A stretch of DNA of 13,660 nt from Alphaproteobacteria bacterium (GTDB taxonomy: Bacteria; Pseudomonadota; Alphaproteobacteria; Micavibrionales; CSBR16-224). The notes under the pieces were generated by a model. The model made no database searches, was not told the DNA's origin, and worked only from the letters and a program-made list of their open reading frames with translations. Positions 6,781 through 13,639 of the stretch are shown one piece after another. Where the stretch lies: the NCBI GenBank assembly GCA_007116755.1, contig SKHU01000122.1, positions 1 through 13,660 on the forward strand. Reading direction: 5' to 3'. Numbering within the stretch: position 1 is the stretch's first letter; every line of letters begins with the position of its first letter. Position numbers and translations under genes: made by a program.

Positions 6781-7509
6781 TCAGGGCGCACGGCGGTTGA
6801 TATAGCGGCGCATATTATTCTGTCTTTGCAGCATCTGCTGTTTTTTTTCCTCACGCAAGACCGTTTTTTGATAATTTTCCATCCAGCCGTAGATAAAGCG
6901 TGCCGCCATGCCGTTTTTTTGTTGTTTTTGGGCGACTTCCAGCGCCCTCTCAACATGCGGAACCATCTGTTTGTGCAGTTTTTTGGCATCAATCTCTTTA
7001 AAGAACAGATCCAGAACCTCCAGCCTCTCCATCTCCGCCGCGCATTCGATGCAGCTTTTTCCGGGCAATTCTTTGTTCCCGTTGGTCTTGGCCGCTAAAT
7101 CAGCTCCGGCCTCAAGCAGAATCCGGCAATTTTCCGCCTTCCCATCCAAAGCCGCACGCATCAGAGCCGTATAGCCCGTTGCATTCCGCATATTCGGATC
7201 GGCACCCGCATCAAGCAAAGATTGAATGACACGTCCGCGCGCATTCGGTGCAGCATGGTGTAGTGCCGTATTTCTAAATCGATCCTGTGCATTAACGGAC
7301 GGCTTGCCGGTCAGCAGCACGGAAACAGCGGTATCGAAATCATGCTCGGCCGCAATCATCAACGCCGTCTTGCCCCGATGCGTCGCTTCGGAACACACCG
7401 CATCAATATCGGCACCGCTCAAAAGCGCATCATGCAACGCGTTGATGTCGCCGCGTATTGCGGCCGTGATCAAAGCCTCATCCCATGCGTTTTTATAAAA
7501 TGAACCCAT
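6781..7509 (-). CDS. Ankyrin-repeat protein between two phoH genes
   Basis: This 242-residue protein is built of about four ankyrin repeats, giving a protein-binding scaffold of unknown partner. Repeat cores are at about residues 10-38, 46-76 (GKTALMIAAEHDFDTAVSVL), 79-108 (NTALHHAAPN...LLDAGADPN) and 112-141 (GYTALMRAAL...LLEAGADL). A capping segment and a Lys/Gln-rich helical region (about 155-230) follow, then the basic tail NNMRRYINRRAP. There is no signal peptide or membrane span, so it is probably cytosolic. The open frame extends back to 7668, but ATG 7509 is chosen: GGGAAGG lies just upstream and the extension would lie inside the upstream phoH-like gene. It begins 10 bases after that gene's stop, so the two are likely co-transcribed. 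Its tail resembles those of the ankyrin pair at 10188-11257. Confidence 0.88.
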   Translation of the reverse strand: MGSFYKNAWDEALITAAIRGDINALHDALLSGADIDAVCSEATHRGKTALMIAAEHDFDTAVSVLLTGKPSVNAQDRFRNTALHHAAPNARGRVIQSLLDAGADPNMRNATGYTALMRAALDGKAENCRILLEAGADLAAKTNGNKELPGKSCIECAAEMERLEVLDLFFKEIDAKKLHKQMVPHVERALEVAQKQQKNGMAARFIYGWMENYQKTVLREEKKQQMLQRQNNMRRYINRRAP

Positions 7510-7519
7510 ATCCTTCCCG

Positions 7520-8608
7520 TTACTGTCCGGGACCGGTTCTGCGATTGATGCTGCGCGGTGCCTGACGGATCGGCTCGTCTTCGGTTTCCAGCGCCTTGAC
7601 GATACGCGAAACAACCTTGCTTCTGACGATATCATCCGCCGTAAACTCACGGATACCGACACCTTCAACGCCTTTCAGCTTGGGCAGAACGATCGCAAGA
7701 CCGCTATCCTCATGCCGTAGATCGGTCTGTTTCGGATCGCCTGTGACCGCCATGCGGCTGCCTTCGCCAATCCGTGTCAGCGCCATTTTCATCTGCTCGT
7801 AAGTCGTGTTCTGCGCCTCGTCAAGAATGACAAACGCGTTTTTGAACGTGCGTCCGCGCATAAACTCCACGGGGGCGATTTCAATCACGCCGCGCTCCTG
7901 CAACTTATCAAGCATGTCGCGTCCGATCAGATTCTGCAATTCATCGTAAAGCGGGCGCAGATACGGTGCCAGCTTGGCTTTTTCATCACCGGGGAGCGCA
8001 CCGAGGTCTTTTCCGTTCCCGACAGCAGGCCGCGCCAGAAAGATTTTCTCGACCTTGCCTTCTTTAAAAGCCTTCACCGCCTCATAAGCCGCCAGAAACG
8101 TCTTGCCGGTTCCGGCAGGGCCGACACCGAATGTCACGTCATTGTTGCGCATATCATCAAGAAATTTTTTCTGATTTTCATTACGCGCCTCGACTTCGAC
8201 AATCTCGACAAATTTTTCCGGATGGTTGCGGCGATCTTTTTTCTGCACATTCTGCTCGCGACGGCTGCGCCCGTCAGCAATCACATCCGCCTTGTTTTCG
8301 GCAAATTTCTGTGTGACACCGATAGCTTCCGCCACTTCGGCCACTTTATTGTCGTTGACAATGCCGCCGCGCGACAGAGCGCCGGACAACTGGTAAAATC
8401 CTTCTTTTGCTTTTCTCATGTCGTCCTGCGTCCTTCCTGTGATTTTGATTCTGTCTGTGCGCTCGGCCATGCGCGCCTCCACATTAAAGGCCGCGTTAAA
8501 CGCCGAAAGCATTTTTCGGCTTTCTTCATTCTCTGCGAAAAGGAAATCGGCCAGATTTTCATCTGCCGCATTGCGAATCGTGATGGAGTTTTTTCTTTTT
8601 GTCGTCAT
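7520..8608 (-). CDS. Second, divergent PhoH-family ATPase
   Basis: This is a paralog of the neighbouring phoH. Numbered from ATG 8608 (362 residues), it has Walker A GPAGTGKT (163-170), RPAVGNGKDLGALPGD (193-208, where canonical copies read AVEAGE-LGFLPGD), PYLRPLYDEL (215-224), Walker B VILDEAQNTT (260-269) and TGDPKQTDLR (289-298). The ATPase core is therefore intact. The N-terminal domain retains only traces of the KH-like region (RIKITGRTQDDMRKAKEGF) and is joined by a charged linker (about 108-140, rich in Lys/Arg/Asn). The C terminus is basic (RSINRRTGPGQ). ATG 8608 is favoured, with GGGGAG 9 bases upstream. A GTG at 8641 overlapping the miaB stop would add 11 residues. It follows miaB closely. 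Function is presumably RNA-related ATPase activity, but its specific role is unknown. Confidence 0.9.
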   Translation of the reverse strand: MTTKRKNSITIRNAADENLADFLFAENEESRKMLSAFNAAFNVEARMAERTDRIKITGRTQDDMRKAKEGFYQLSGALSRGGIVNDNKVAEVAEAIGVTQKFAENKADVIADGRSRREQNVQKKDRRNHPEKFVEIVEVEARNENQKKFLDDMRNNDVTFGVGPAGTGKTFLAAYEAVKAFKEGKVEKIFLARPAVGNGKDLGALPGDEKAKLAPYLRPLYDELQNLIGRDMLDKLQERGVIEIAPVEFMRGRTFKNAFVILDEAQNTTYEQMKMALTRIGEGSRMAVTGDPKQTDLRHEDSGLAIVLPKLKGVEGVGIREFTADDIVRSKVVSRIVKALETEDEPIRQAPRSINRRTGPGQ

Positions 8609-8637
8609 CTGCCTCATCTCCCCTTTTCTGCCGCTTC

Positions 8638-10020
8638 TCACGCGGCTTTGGTGTTTTTGCTTGTTGTTTCGCCCGTTACGACCGTTCCCGATACGCTGTT
8701 GGCATGCGCCGCTTCAATCACGACATCGGCAATCTGTCCCAGCAGGCGTTCGTTTGCCGTGACATGCGCCGATTGCATATAGGGTGTGCGGCCGAGCAAC
8801 TGCCCGTCTTTCTGCCCTTTGCGGTCGAACAGCACCGGCATGGTTTTGCCGATTGTGCCGTCATTGAAGTCTTTTTGCTGCGCGTTTAGCAGCGCCTGCA
8901 ATTCCTGAAGCCGTGCATCCTTGATTTTCTCATGCACGATGCCGCCCATTTTCGCGCCGGGTGTTCCGGGGCGTGGGCTGTATTTAAAAGAGTAACAAAA
9001 CGCATAGCCGATATCCTCGACCAGTTTCAGCGTATCCTTGTGATCCTGATCGCTCTCGCCGGGGAAACCGACGATAAAATCGGAGCTGAGCGCAATATCC
9101 GGCCGCGCCATGCGCAGTTTTTCAATAATAGCGCGATAATCATCCGCCTTGTGCTTGCGATTCATCAGTTTGAGAATACGGTCGGAACCGCTTTGCACCG
9201 GCAGATGCAAAAACGGCATCAGAATATCGACCTCCCCGTGTGCGGCAATCAGATCCTCGTCCATATCGCGCGGATGCGAAGTTGTATAGCGGATGCGCGT
9301 CAGCCCGTCGATTTCCGCCAGCGCACGGATCAAGCGGCCAAGCCCCCAAACCTTGCCGTCTTTGCCCTCGCCGTGATAGGCGTTGACGTTCTGCCCCAGC
9401 AAGGTGATCTCTTTCGCGCCGCCTTTGACCATGACACGCGCCTCGGCCAGCACCTGTTCTGCAGGGCGCGAGAATTCTGCGCCGCGCGTATAGGGCACAA
9501 CGCAAAAGGTGCAGAATTTATCGCAACCTTCCTGCACCGACAAAAATGCTGATACACCCTGGCTGCGGTTTTCTTCGGGCAGCGTATCGAATTTGGATTC
9601 AGCAGGAAATTCGGTATTGATAATCCGGTTTTTGCCGAAAGCTCCCGTTGCTTTGGCCACCATTTCCGGCAATTCATGATAGGTCTGCGGGCCGAACACC
9701 ATATCAACATAAGGCGCACGATCCATAATGACCTCGCCTTCGGCCTGCGCAACACAACCGGCCACGGCGATCAGGGTTTCCTGCCCGTCTTTTTGACGTT
9801 TTTGCTTGAATTTGTTCAGACGTCCGAGTTCGGAAAAGACTTTTTCCGTGGCTTTTTCACGGATATGACAGGTATTGAGAATGACCATATCGGCATCTTC
9901 GGGCGCATCAACGCTTTGATAGCCCAACGGCGCAAGCACATCCGACATTTTGACGCTGTCATACACATTCATCTGACAGCCCCATGTCTTTATAAACAGA
10001 TTTTTGCGCTTTTGTGCCAT
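8638..10020 (-). CDS. miaB: tRNA-2-methylthio-N6-dimethylallyladenosine synthase MiaB
   Basis: MiaB is a radical-SAM methylthiotransferase that converts i6A37 to ms2i6A37 in tRNAs reading UNN codons. The 460-residue length is standard. The N-terminal UPF0004 domain supplies the auxiliary cluster cysteines C15 (TWGCQMN), C51 (NTCHIREKA) and C89 (AGCVAQ). The radical-SAM motif is C166-DKF-C170-TF-C173. LLGQNVNAY (207-215), HLPVQSGSD (272-280) and DFIVGFPGE (314-322) follow. A C-terminal TRAM domain covers about 383-450. The ATG at 10020 has TGAGG two bases upstream. It heads a minus-strand run with the divergent phoH, and its own promoter is visible upstream. No substitution was seen at the cluster ligands. 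Confidence 0.98.
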   Translation of the reverse strand: MAQKRKNLFIKTWGCQMNVYDSVKMSDVLAPLGYQSVDAPEDADMVILNTCHIREKATEKVFSELGRLNKFKQKRQKDGQETLIAVAGCVAQAEGEVIMDRAPYVDMVFGPQTYHELPEMVAKATGAFGKNRIINTEFPAESKFDTLPEENRSQGVSAFLSVQEGCDKFCTFCVVPYTRGAEFSRPAEQVLAEARVMVKGGAKEITLLGQNVNAYHGEGKDGKVWGLGRLIRALAEIDGLTRIRYTTSHPRDMDEDLIAAHGEVDILMPFLHLPVQSGSDRILKLMNRKHKADDYRAIIEKLRMARPDIALSSDFIVGFPGESDQDHKDTLKLVEDIGYAFCYSFKYSPRPGTPGAKMGGIVHEKIKDARLQELQALLNAQQKDFNDGTIGKTMPVLFDRKGQKDGQLLGRTPYMQSAHVTANERLLGQIADVVIEAAHANSVSGTVVTGETTSKNTKAA

Positions 10021-10049
10021 TGCCTCACTGCTCCGTTTTGATGGTCATA

Positions 10050-10078
10050 ATATTACATATTCCATAGCGCCTTTGCAA
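10050..10078 (-). promoter_or_regulatory. Probable promoter of miaB
   Basis: On the minus strand TTGCAA (10073-10078) and TAATAT (10050-10055) are separated by 17 bases. Each matches the sigma70 consensus at 4 of 6 positions. The expected start point is about 10043, leaving a short leader of roughly 22 bases before the miaB ATG. It lies back to back with the plus-strand ankyrin promoter. Confidence 0.5.
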
Positions 10079-10097
10079 GCTTTTTATGCAAAAAACA

Positions 10098-10126
10098 TTG
10101 ACATATGACAAATATTTTGCCATATT
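10098..10126 (+). promoter_or_regulatory. Strong-looking sigma70 promoter of the ankyrin operon
   Basis: A perfect -35 hexamer TTGACA (10098-10103) is followed after exactly 17 bases by CATATT (10121-10126, 4 of 6 matches). Transcription would start near 10133, giving a leader of about 55 bases before the ankyrin ATG at 10188. This also rules out the upstream in-frame ATG at 10086, which lies before the -35 box. The -35 box is only 19 bases from the -35 of the divergent miaB promoter. Confidence 0.65.
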
Positions 10127-10187
10127 CACAGAATGCGCCGCGTCATATTCAGAATACGTGCGCACAACAAAGCGAAAAGGCAAGGAA

Positions 10188-10724
10188 ATGTCAAGTACTC
10201 CCCCGACAAATACCCCTCTGGGACAAATGCTGATTGCCGTCGTCGAAGACGGTGCGCGGTTGTGGGAAGTTCAGCATTACATTGATGAAGGCGCGCCGCT
10301 GGATGAAACCGATACGAAGGGCGACACGGCGCTGATCAAGGCGGCGGCAAAAAACGATTCTGATCTGGTTGAAATGCTGCTGCTTGCGGGATGCGACCCG
10401 AACATCCCTGACCGTGACGGCAATACCCCGCTGATCCGCACCGTTGAATTTATAAAAAACGGCAAAAACGCCCTTGAAATCATCTATGACCTGCTCGCGC
10501 GTGGTGCCGACCCTTTTAAAACCAATAATCAGGGACATGACCTGATGCATTATGCCGAAAAATGGAAAGACAGCCACGACGGTATTTTTGAAGCCGTACG
10601 CTCCGAAATCGCACTGCGCAGCGAAAAAAACAAACCGGCAGCAGAAAAAACCGCGACAAAACCCGATCATACCAGCCACAGAAACTTAAGAAGCTATCTT
10701 AAAATAAGAGGAATAAGGCAATGA
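10188..10724 (+). CDS. Ankyrin-repeat protein, first gene of a plus-strand pair
   Basis: This 178-residue ankyrin protein has one partial and two clear repeats: about residues 26-42 (VQHYIDEGAPLDETD), 45-74 (GDTALIKAAAKNDSDLVEML, LAGCDPN) and 78-110 (GNTPLIRTVEFIKNGKN with an inserted segment, then LLARGADP). A capping repeat (114-142, GHDLMHYAEKWK) and a disordered Lys/Ala/Thr linker follow. The last residues are HRNLRSYLKIRGIRQ. No signal peptide or membrane span is visible. The chosen ATG has AAAGG about 7 bases upstream and lies downstream of the predicted promoter. Its stop overlaps the start of the next gene (ATGA), so the pair is translationally coupled. Binding partners are unknown. 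Composition is like its neighbours, with no sign of recent transfer. Confidence 0.88.
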   Translation: MSSTPPTNTPLGQMLIAVVEDGARLWEVQHYIDEGAPLDETDTKGDTALIKAAAKNDSDLVEMLLLAGCDPNIPDRDGNTPLIRTVEFIKNGKNALEIIYDLLARGADPFKTNNQGHDLMHYAEKWKDSHDGIFEAVRSEIALRSEKNKPAAEKTATKPDHTSHRNLRSYLKIRGIRQ

Positions 10725-11257
10725 CAACAGATAATTTTAATAGCGATCTTCTGGGCGCGATCAAAGAGGCCGATTTGTCCAAATTAAAACAATATCTGGA
10801 ACAGGGCGCCAACCCCAACGCCGCGGATATGCTGGGCGATAATGCGCTGACATGGGCTGTGCGATCCGCCATGTTTGCAGATGAACACGATCAGGAGGCC
10901 GTCAGGCAGCGCCGCGCCTTCGGCTTACAGGCCATCGAGATACTTATCGCGGCAAAAGCCGATATCAACAAACCCAACAATCTCGGCCGCACCGCGCTGT
11001 TTCATGCCGTGCAGGAACAGGAGGCCGATATGGTGCAGGCTCTGGTTACCGGAGGCGCTTCCGCGCTTTTGTCCGACTGCAGAGGGAATTCCCTGAACCG
11101 CTATGCCGAACTGACCAAAAACAAGCCGATTATCGATTATATCGAAAAAGTGATTGCTGTGCAGAGCGCCGAACAGCAGCAACGCATAAAAGGTCAGGAG
11201 GCAAGACAGAGCCGCCAGCACAGCCTGCGCAGTTTTGTCCGCAGCCGCAAAATGTAA
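10721..11257 (+). CDS. Ankyrin-repeat protein, second gene of the pair
   Basis: This 178-residue ankyrin protein overlaps the preceding gene by 4 bases (ATGA). It is also preceded by GAGGAATAAGG, so coupling plus its own ribosome site are likely. Repeats lie at about residues 8-36 (LLGAIKEADLSKLKQYLEQGANPNA), 39-84 (with an inserted charged helix EHDQEAVRQRRAF) and 88-118 (GRTALFHAVQEQEADMVQAL). The capping segment at 121-148 (RGNSLNRYAELTK) aligns with GHDLMHYAEKWK of the first gene. A Gln/Arg-rich helix and the tail QHSLRSFVRSRKM follow. Equal length, matching caps and matching tails indicate that the pair arose by tandem duplication and diverged. It ends 12 bases before the convergent accC. 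No function can be assigned beyond protein binding. Confidence 0.88.
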   Translation: MTTDNFNSDLLGAIKEADLSKLKQYLEQGANPNAADMLGDNALTWAVRSAMFADEHDQEAVRQRRAFGLQAIEILIAAKADINKPNNLGRTALFHAVQEQEADMVQALVTGGASALLSDCRGNSLNRYAELTKNKPIIDYIEKVIAVQSAEQQQRIKGQEARQSRQHSLRSFVRSRKM

Positions 11258-11269
11258 ATGTAAAGAAAA

Positions 11270-12649
11270 TCAGGCGGCGTCTTTGTTGCCGTTGGCATCA
11301 TCGTCTTTATCTTTGGCCAGACATTTCTTTTCCAGCCAGTGGATATTGAAATTGCCCGTTTGGAAATCCTCTTCCGCCAGAATACGCGCATGCAGCGGCA
11401 GATTGGTATGAATACCCGCAATCACGCATTCTTTCAGGGCGCGCCGCATCCGCATCAGGCATTCCTCACGGCTTGCGCCGCGAATAATCATTTTGGCAAT
11501 CAGACTGTCGTAATAAGGCGGCACGTTATACCCCTCATAAACCGCACTGTCGATCCGCACGCCCAACCCGCCCGGCGGGTGGTATTTCGTAATCCGTCCC
11601 GGCGAGGGAATAAAGGTTTCGGGATGCTCCGCATTGATGCGGCATTCAAAGGCATGGCCGCGGAATGTCACATCCTCCTGTTTGAAGGAGAGTTTTTCGC
11701 CCGCCGCCACGCGAATCTGCTCGCGCACCAGATCAATGCCGGTGATGATTTCGGTAATCGGATGTTCGACCTGCAGACGCGTGTTCATCTCCAGAAAATA
11801 GAACTGCCCGTCTTCATAGAGGAATTCGATTGTACCCACGCCGCGATACCCCATACGGCGCACCGTATCTGCCGCAAGCTCCCCGATGGCCTTGCGCTGC
11901 GACTCGGTCAGTGCCGGAGACGGCGCTTCCTCGATAACTTTCTGGTGGCTGCGCTGGATGGAACAGTCACGCTCGCCCAAATGCACTGCATTGCCGTGCA
12001 TGTCGCCGATAATCTGTATTTCAATATGGCGCGGCGCTTTCAGGAATTTTTCAATATAGACATCACCATTGCCGAATGCGGCCTTTGCCTCTCTTGATGC
12101 CATTTTAAAGGCGGATTCGAAATCCGCTTCCGTTTCCGCAACCTTCATACCCTTACCGCCGCCGCCGGCCACAGCCTTAACCAGAACCGGAAATTCCATT
12201 TTTTTGGCAACGGCTTTGGCCTCCGCCATGTCCCGTATAACGCCGTCAGACCCCGGAATAACCGGCAGGCCGAGATTGTGAACGGTTTTCTTGGCCACGG
12301 CCTTGTCACCCATCTGCTCGATATGCTCGGGCGTCGGCCCGATAAAAGTAAAGCCGTGCTCCTCGACCATGCGGGCAAATTCCGCATTTTCCGACAAGAA
12401 ACCGATACCGGGATGAATCGCATCGGCATGGGTCAGCGATGCCGCCGTCAAAATCGCCGGAATATTGAGATAGCTGTCTTTTGCAGCAGGCGGCCCGATG
12501 CAAACGCTTTCATCGGCAAGCCGCACCGCCATACTGTCCGCATCCGCCGTCGAATGCACGACAACGGTTTCAATCCCCATCTCGCAACAGGCACGGTGGA
12601 TCCGCAGGGCGATTTCTCCGCGATTGGCGATCAGAACTTTTTTAAACAT
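11270..12649 (-). CDS. accC: Acetyl-CoA carboxylase, biotin carboxylase subunit
   Basis: AccC carboxylates the biotin on AccB with bicarbonate and ATP, the first half-reaction of malonyl-CoA synthesis. The 459-residue product is family length with an acidic, Asn-rich extra tail (DKDDDANGNKDAA). Visible elements are ANRGEIALRI (8-17), K116, the glycine-rich ATP loop GGGGKGMK (162-169), ERDCSIQRSHQK with K237, E275, EMNTRLQVEHP with R291 (287-297), and ECRINAE with R337, all aligning with the E. coli enzyme at a one-residue offset beyond about position 140. One exception is HPGIGFLSENA: the normally invariant Tyr82 is Ile (codon at 12404-12406). The ATG at 12649 has TAAGG 9 bases upstream. It follows accB by 33 bases and is surely co-transcribed with it. 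Confidence 0.97.
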   Translation of the reverse strand: MFKKVLIANRGEIALRIHRACCEMGIETVVVHSTADADSMAVRLADESVCIGPPAAKDSYLNIPAILTAASLTHADAIHPGIGFLSENAEFARMVEEHGFTFIGPTPEHIEQMGDKAVAKKTVHNLGLPVIPGSDGVIRDMAEAKAVAKKMEFPVLVKAVAGGGGKGMKVAETEADFESAFKMASREAKAAFGNGDVYIEKFLKAPRHIEIQIIGDMHGNAVHLGERDCSIQRSHQKVIEEAPSPALTESQRKAIGELAADTVRRMGYRGVGTIEFLYEDGQFYFLEMNTRLQVEHPITEIITGIDLVREQIRVAAGEKLSFKQEDVTFRGHAFECRINAEHPETFIPSPGRITKYHPPGGLGVRIDSAVYEGYNVPPYYDSLIAKMIIRGASREECLMRMRRALKECVIAGIHTNLPLHARILAEEDFQTGNFNIHWLEKKCLAKDKDDDANGNKDAA

Positions 12650-12682
12650 ACCGGATAACCTTAAAAATTTGTCTTGTTCAGA

Positions 12683-13144
12683 CTATTCGATGACCATAAG
12701 AATTTCATCGAATTCAACAGGCTGTGCATTATCAACCAGAACTTGCGTCAGCTTACCGGATTTCGGGGCTTTGAGCGGGTTCATCACCTTCATCGCCTCA
12801 ATAATCATCAGCGTATCGCCTTCCTGTACCGGATCCCCGATGCGGACAAAACTATCCGCGCCCGGCTCCGGCTGCAAATAAACCGTACCGACCATCGGCG
12901 ATTTCACAGCGCCCGGATGATTGTCCAGTCCGGCAGCCGATACCGCACCGCCGCCTTCGATTAAAGACGGAGCCCCGCTATTGGCTGCGGCCGGTGCAGC
13001 TGAAACAACCGAATGTACGGCAGCGCCGCGCGTAACGCGCAGGCTTTTGTCACCTTCACAGACCTCGATCTCGGTCAGTCCGGTTTCGTCCAGCAATTCT
13101 GCGAGAGAACGGATGGTTTCGCTGTCGATTTTCATGGGTGCCAT
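12683..13144 (-). CDS. accB: Acetyl-CoA carboxylase, biotin carboxyl carrier protein
   Basis: AccB carries biotin between the carboxylase and transferase sites. The 153-residue product has the usual three parts: an N-terminal helical region (1-40), an Ala/Gly/Ser-rich flexible linker (about 42-78), and the biotinyl domain (79-153). The biotinylated lysine is K119 in IEAMKVMN. The thumb characteristic of AccB-type domains (about 88-100, YLQPEPGADSFV) is present, and the domain ends QPVEFDEILMVIE. The ATG at 13144 has AAGGAG 6 bases upstream. The inner Met4 is less likely. It lies between aroQ and accC, the usual aroQ-accB-accC order of many proteobacteria. Confidence 0.97.
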   Translation of the reverse strand: MAPMKIDSETIRSLAELLDETGLTEIEVCEGDKSLRVTRGAAVHSVVSAAPAAANSGAPSLIEGGGAVSAAGLDNHPGAVKSPMVGTVYLQPEPGADSFVRIGDPVQEGDTLMIIEAMKVMNPLKAPKSGKLTQVLVDNAQPVEFDEILMVIE

Positions 13145-13192
13145 TGGCTGCTCCTTACATTTTCAGCTTTATTTTTGCTTATGTGTTGTTTT

Positions 13193-13639
13193 TCAAACTG
13201 TCTTTTCTAGCAGATTTTTCGCGGCATGCAATGCCAAAACATAACTTTCCGCACCAAAGCCGCAAATCACGCCCGCAGCAAGCGGGGATATATAGGAATG
13301 ATGCCGGAAAGATTCCCGCCGGTAGATATTGGACAAATGCACCTCGATCACTGGAATATCCAGCGCAGCCAGCGCATCGGCAATCGCAACGGATGTATGT
13401 GTATAGGCCGCCGCGTTGATGATAACGGCTGCCGTATCGCCGCCCGTGCAGGACTGGATTTTGTCCACAACCGCCCCCTCGCCGTTGGCCTGAAAGAAAT
13501 CAACGGAAAATCCCAGCCCTTCCGCCTCCTTCCGGCATAGTGCTTCAATATCGGCCAGTGTCTGCGTACCGTAAATTTCAGGCTGGCGCTGCCCCAGCAT
13601 ATTCAGATTCGGGCCGTTGATGATGGCGATGTTTTGCAC
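13193..13639 (-). CDS. aroQ: 3-dehydroquinate dehydratase, type II
   Basis: AroQ removes water from 3-dehydroquinate in the shikimate pathway, acting as a cytosolic dodecamer. The 148-residue length is typical. NGPNLNMLGQRQPEIYG (8-24) carries the catalytic Tyr23 lid region. ANGEG (51-55), INAAAYTHTSVAI (74-86), EVHLSNIYRRESFRHHSY (99-116, with H101 and R112) and the terminal SPLAAGVICGFG (118-129) follow in order. The start is GTG at 13639 with AGGAAG about 5 bases upstream. The adjacent residues (NIAIINGPNLN) confirm that this is the natural N terminus. It is the first visible gene of the aroQ-accB-accC group. Its promoter would lie mostly beyond the right edge of the window. Confidence 0.97.
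   Translation of the reverse strand: MQNIAIINGPNLNMLGQRQPEIYGTQTLADIEALCRKEAEGLGFSVDFFQANGEGAVVDKIQSCTGGDTAAVIINAAAYTHTSVAIADALAALDIPVIEVHLSNIYRRESFRHHSYISPLAAGVICGFGAESYVLALHAAKNLLEKTV

Noticed and set aside
7510..7668. N-terminal extension of the ankyrin gene to an upstream start at 7668
   Set aside because: The extra 53 residues are low-complexity Ser/Arg and lie wholly inside the divergent phoH in another frame. The ATG at 7509 has its own Shine-Dalgarno and begins directly at the ankyrin fold.
10086..10187. Upstream in-frame ATG extending the first plus-strand ankyrin gene
   Set aside because: It lies before the predicted -35 box, has no ribosome site, and the added residues do not resemble ankyrin sequence.
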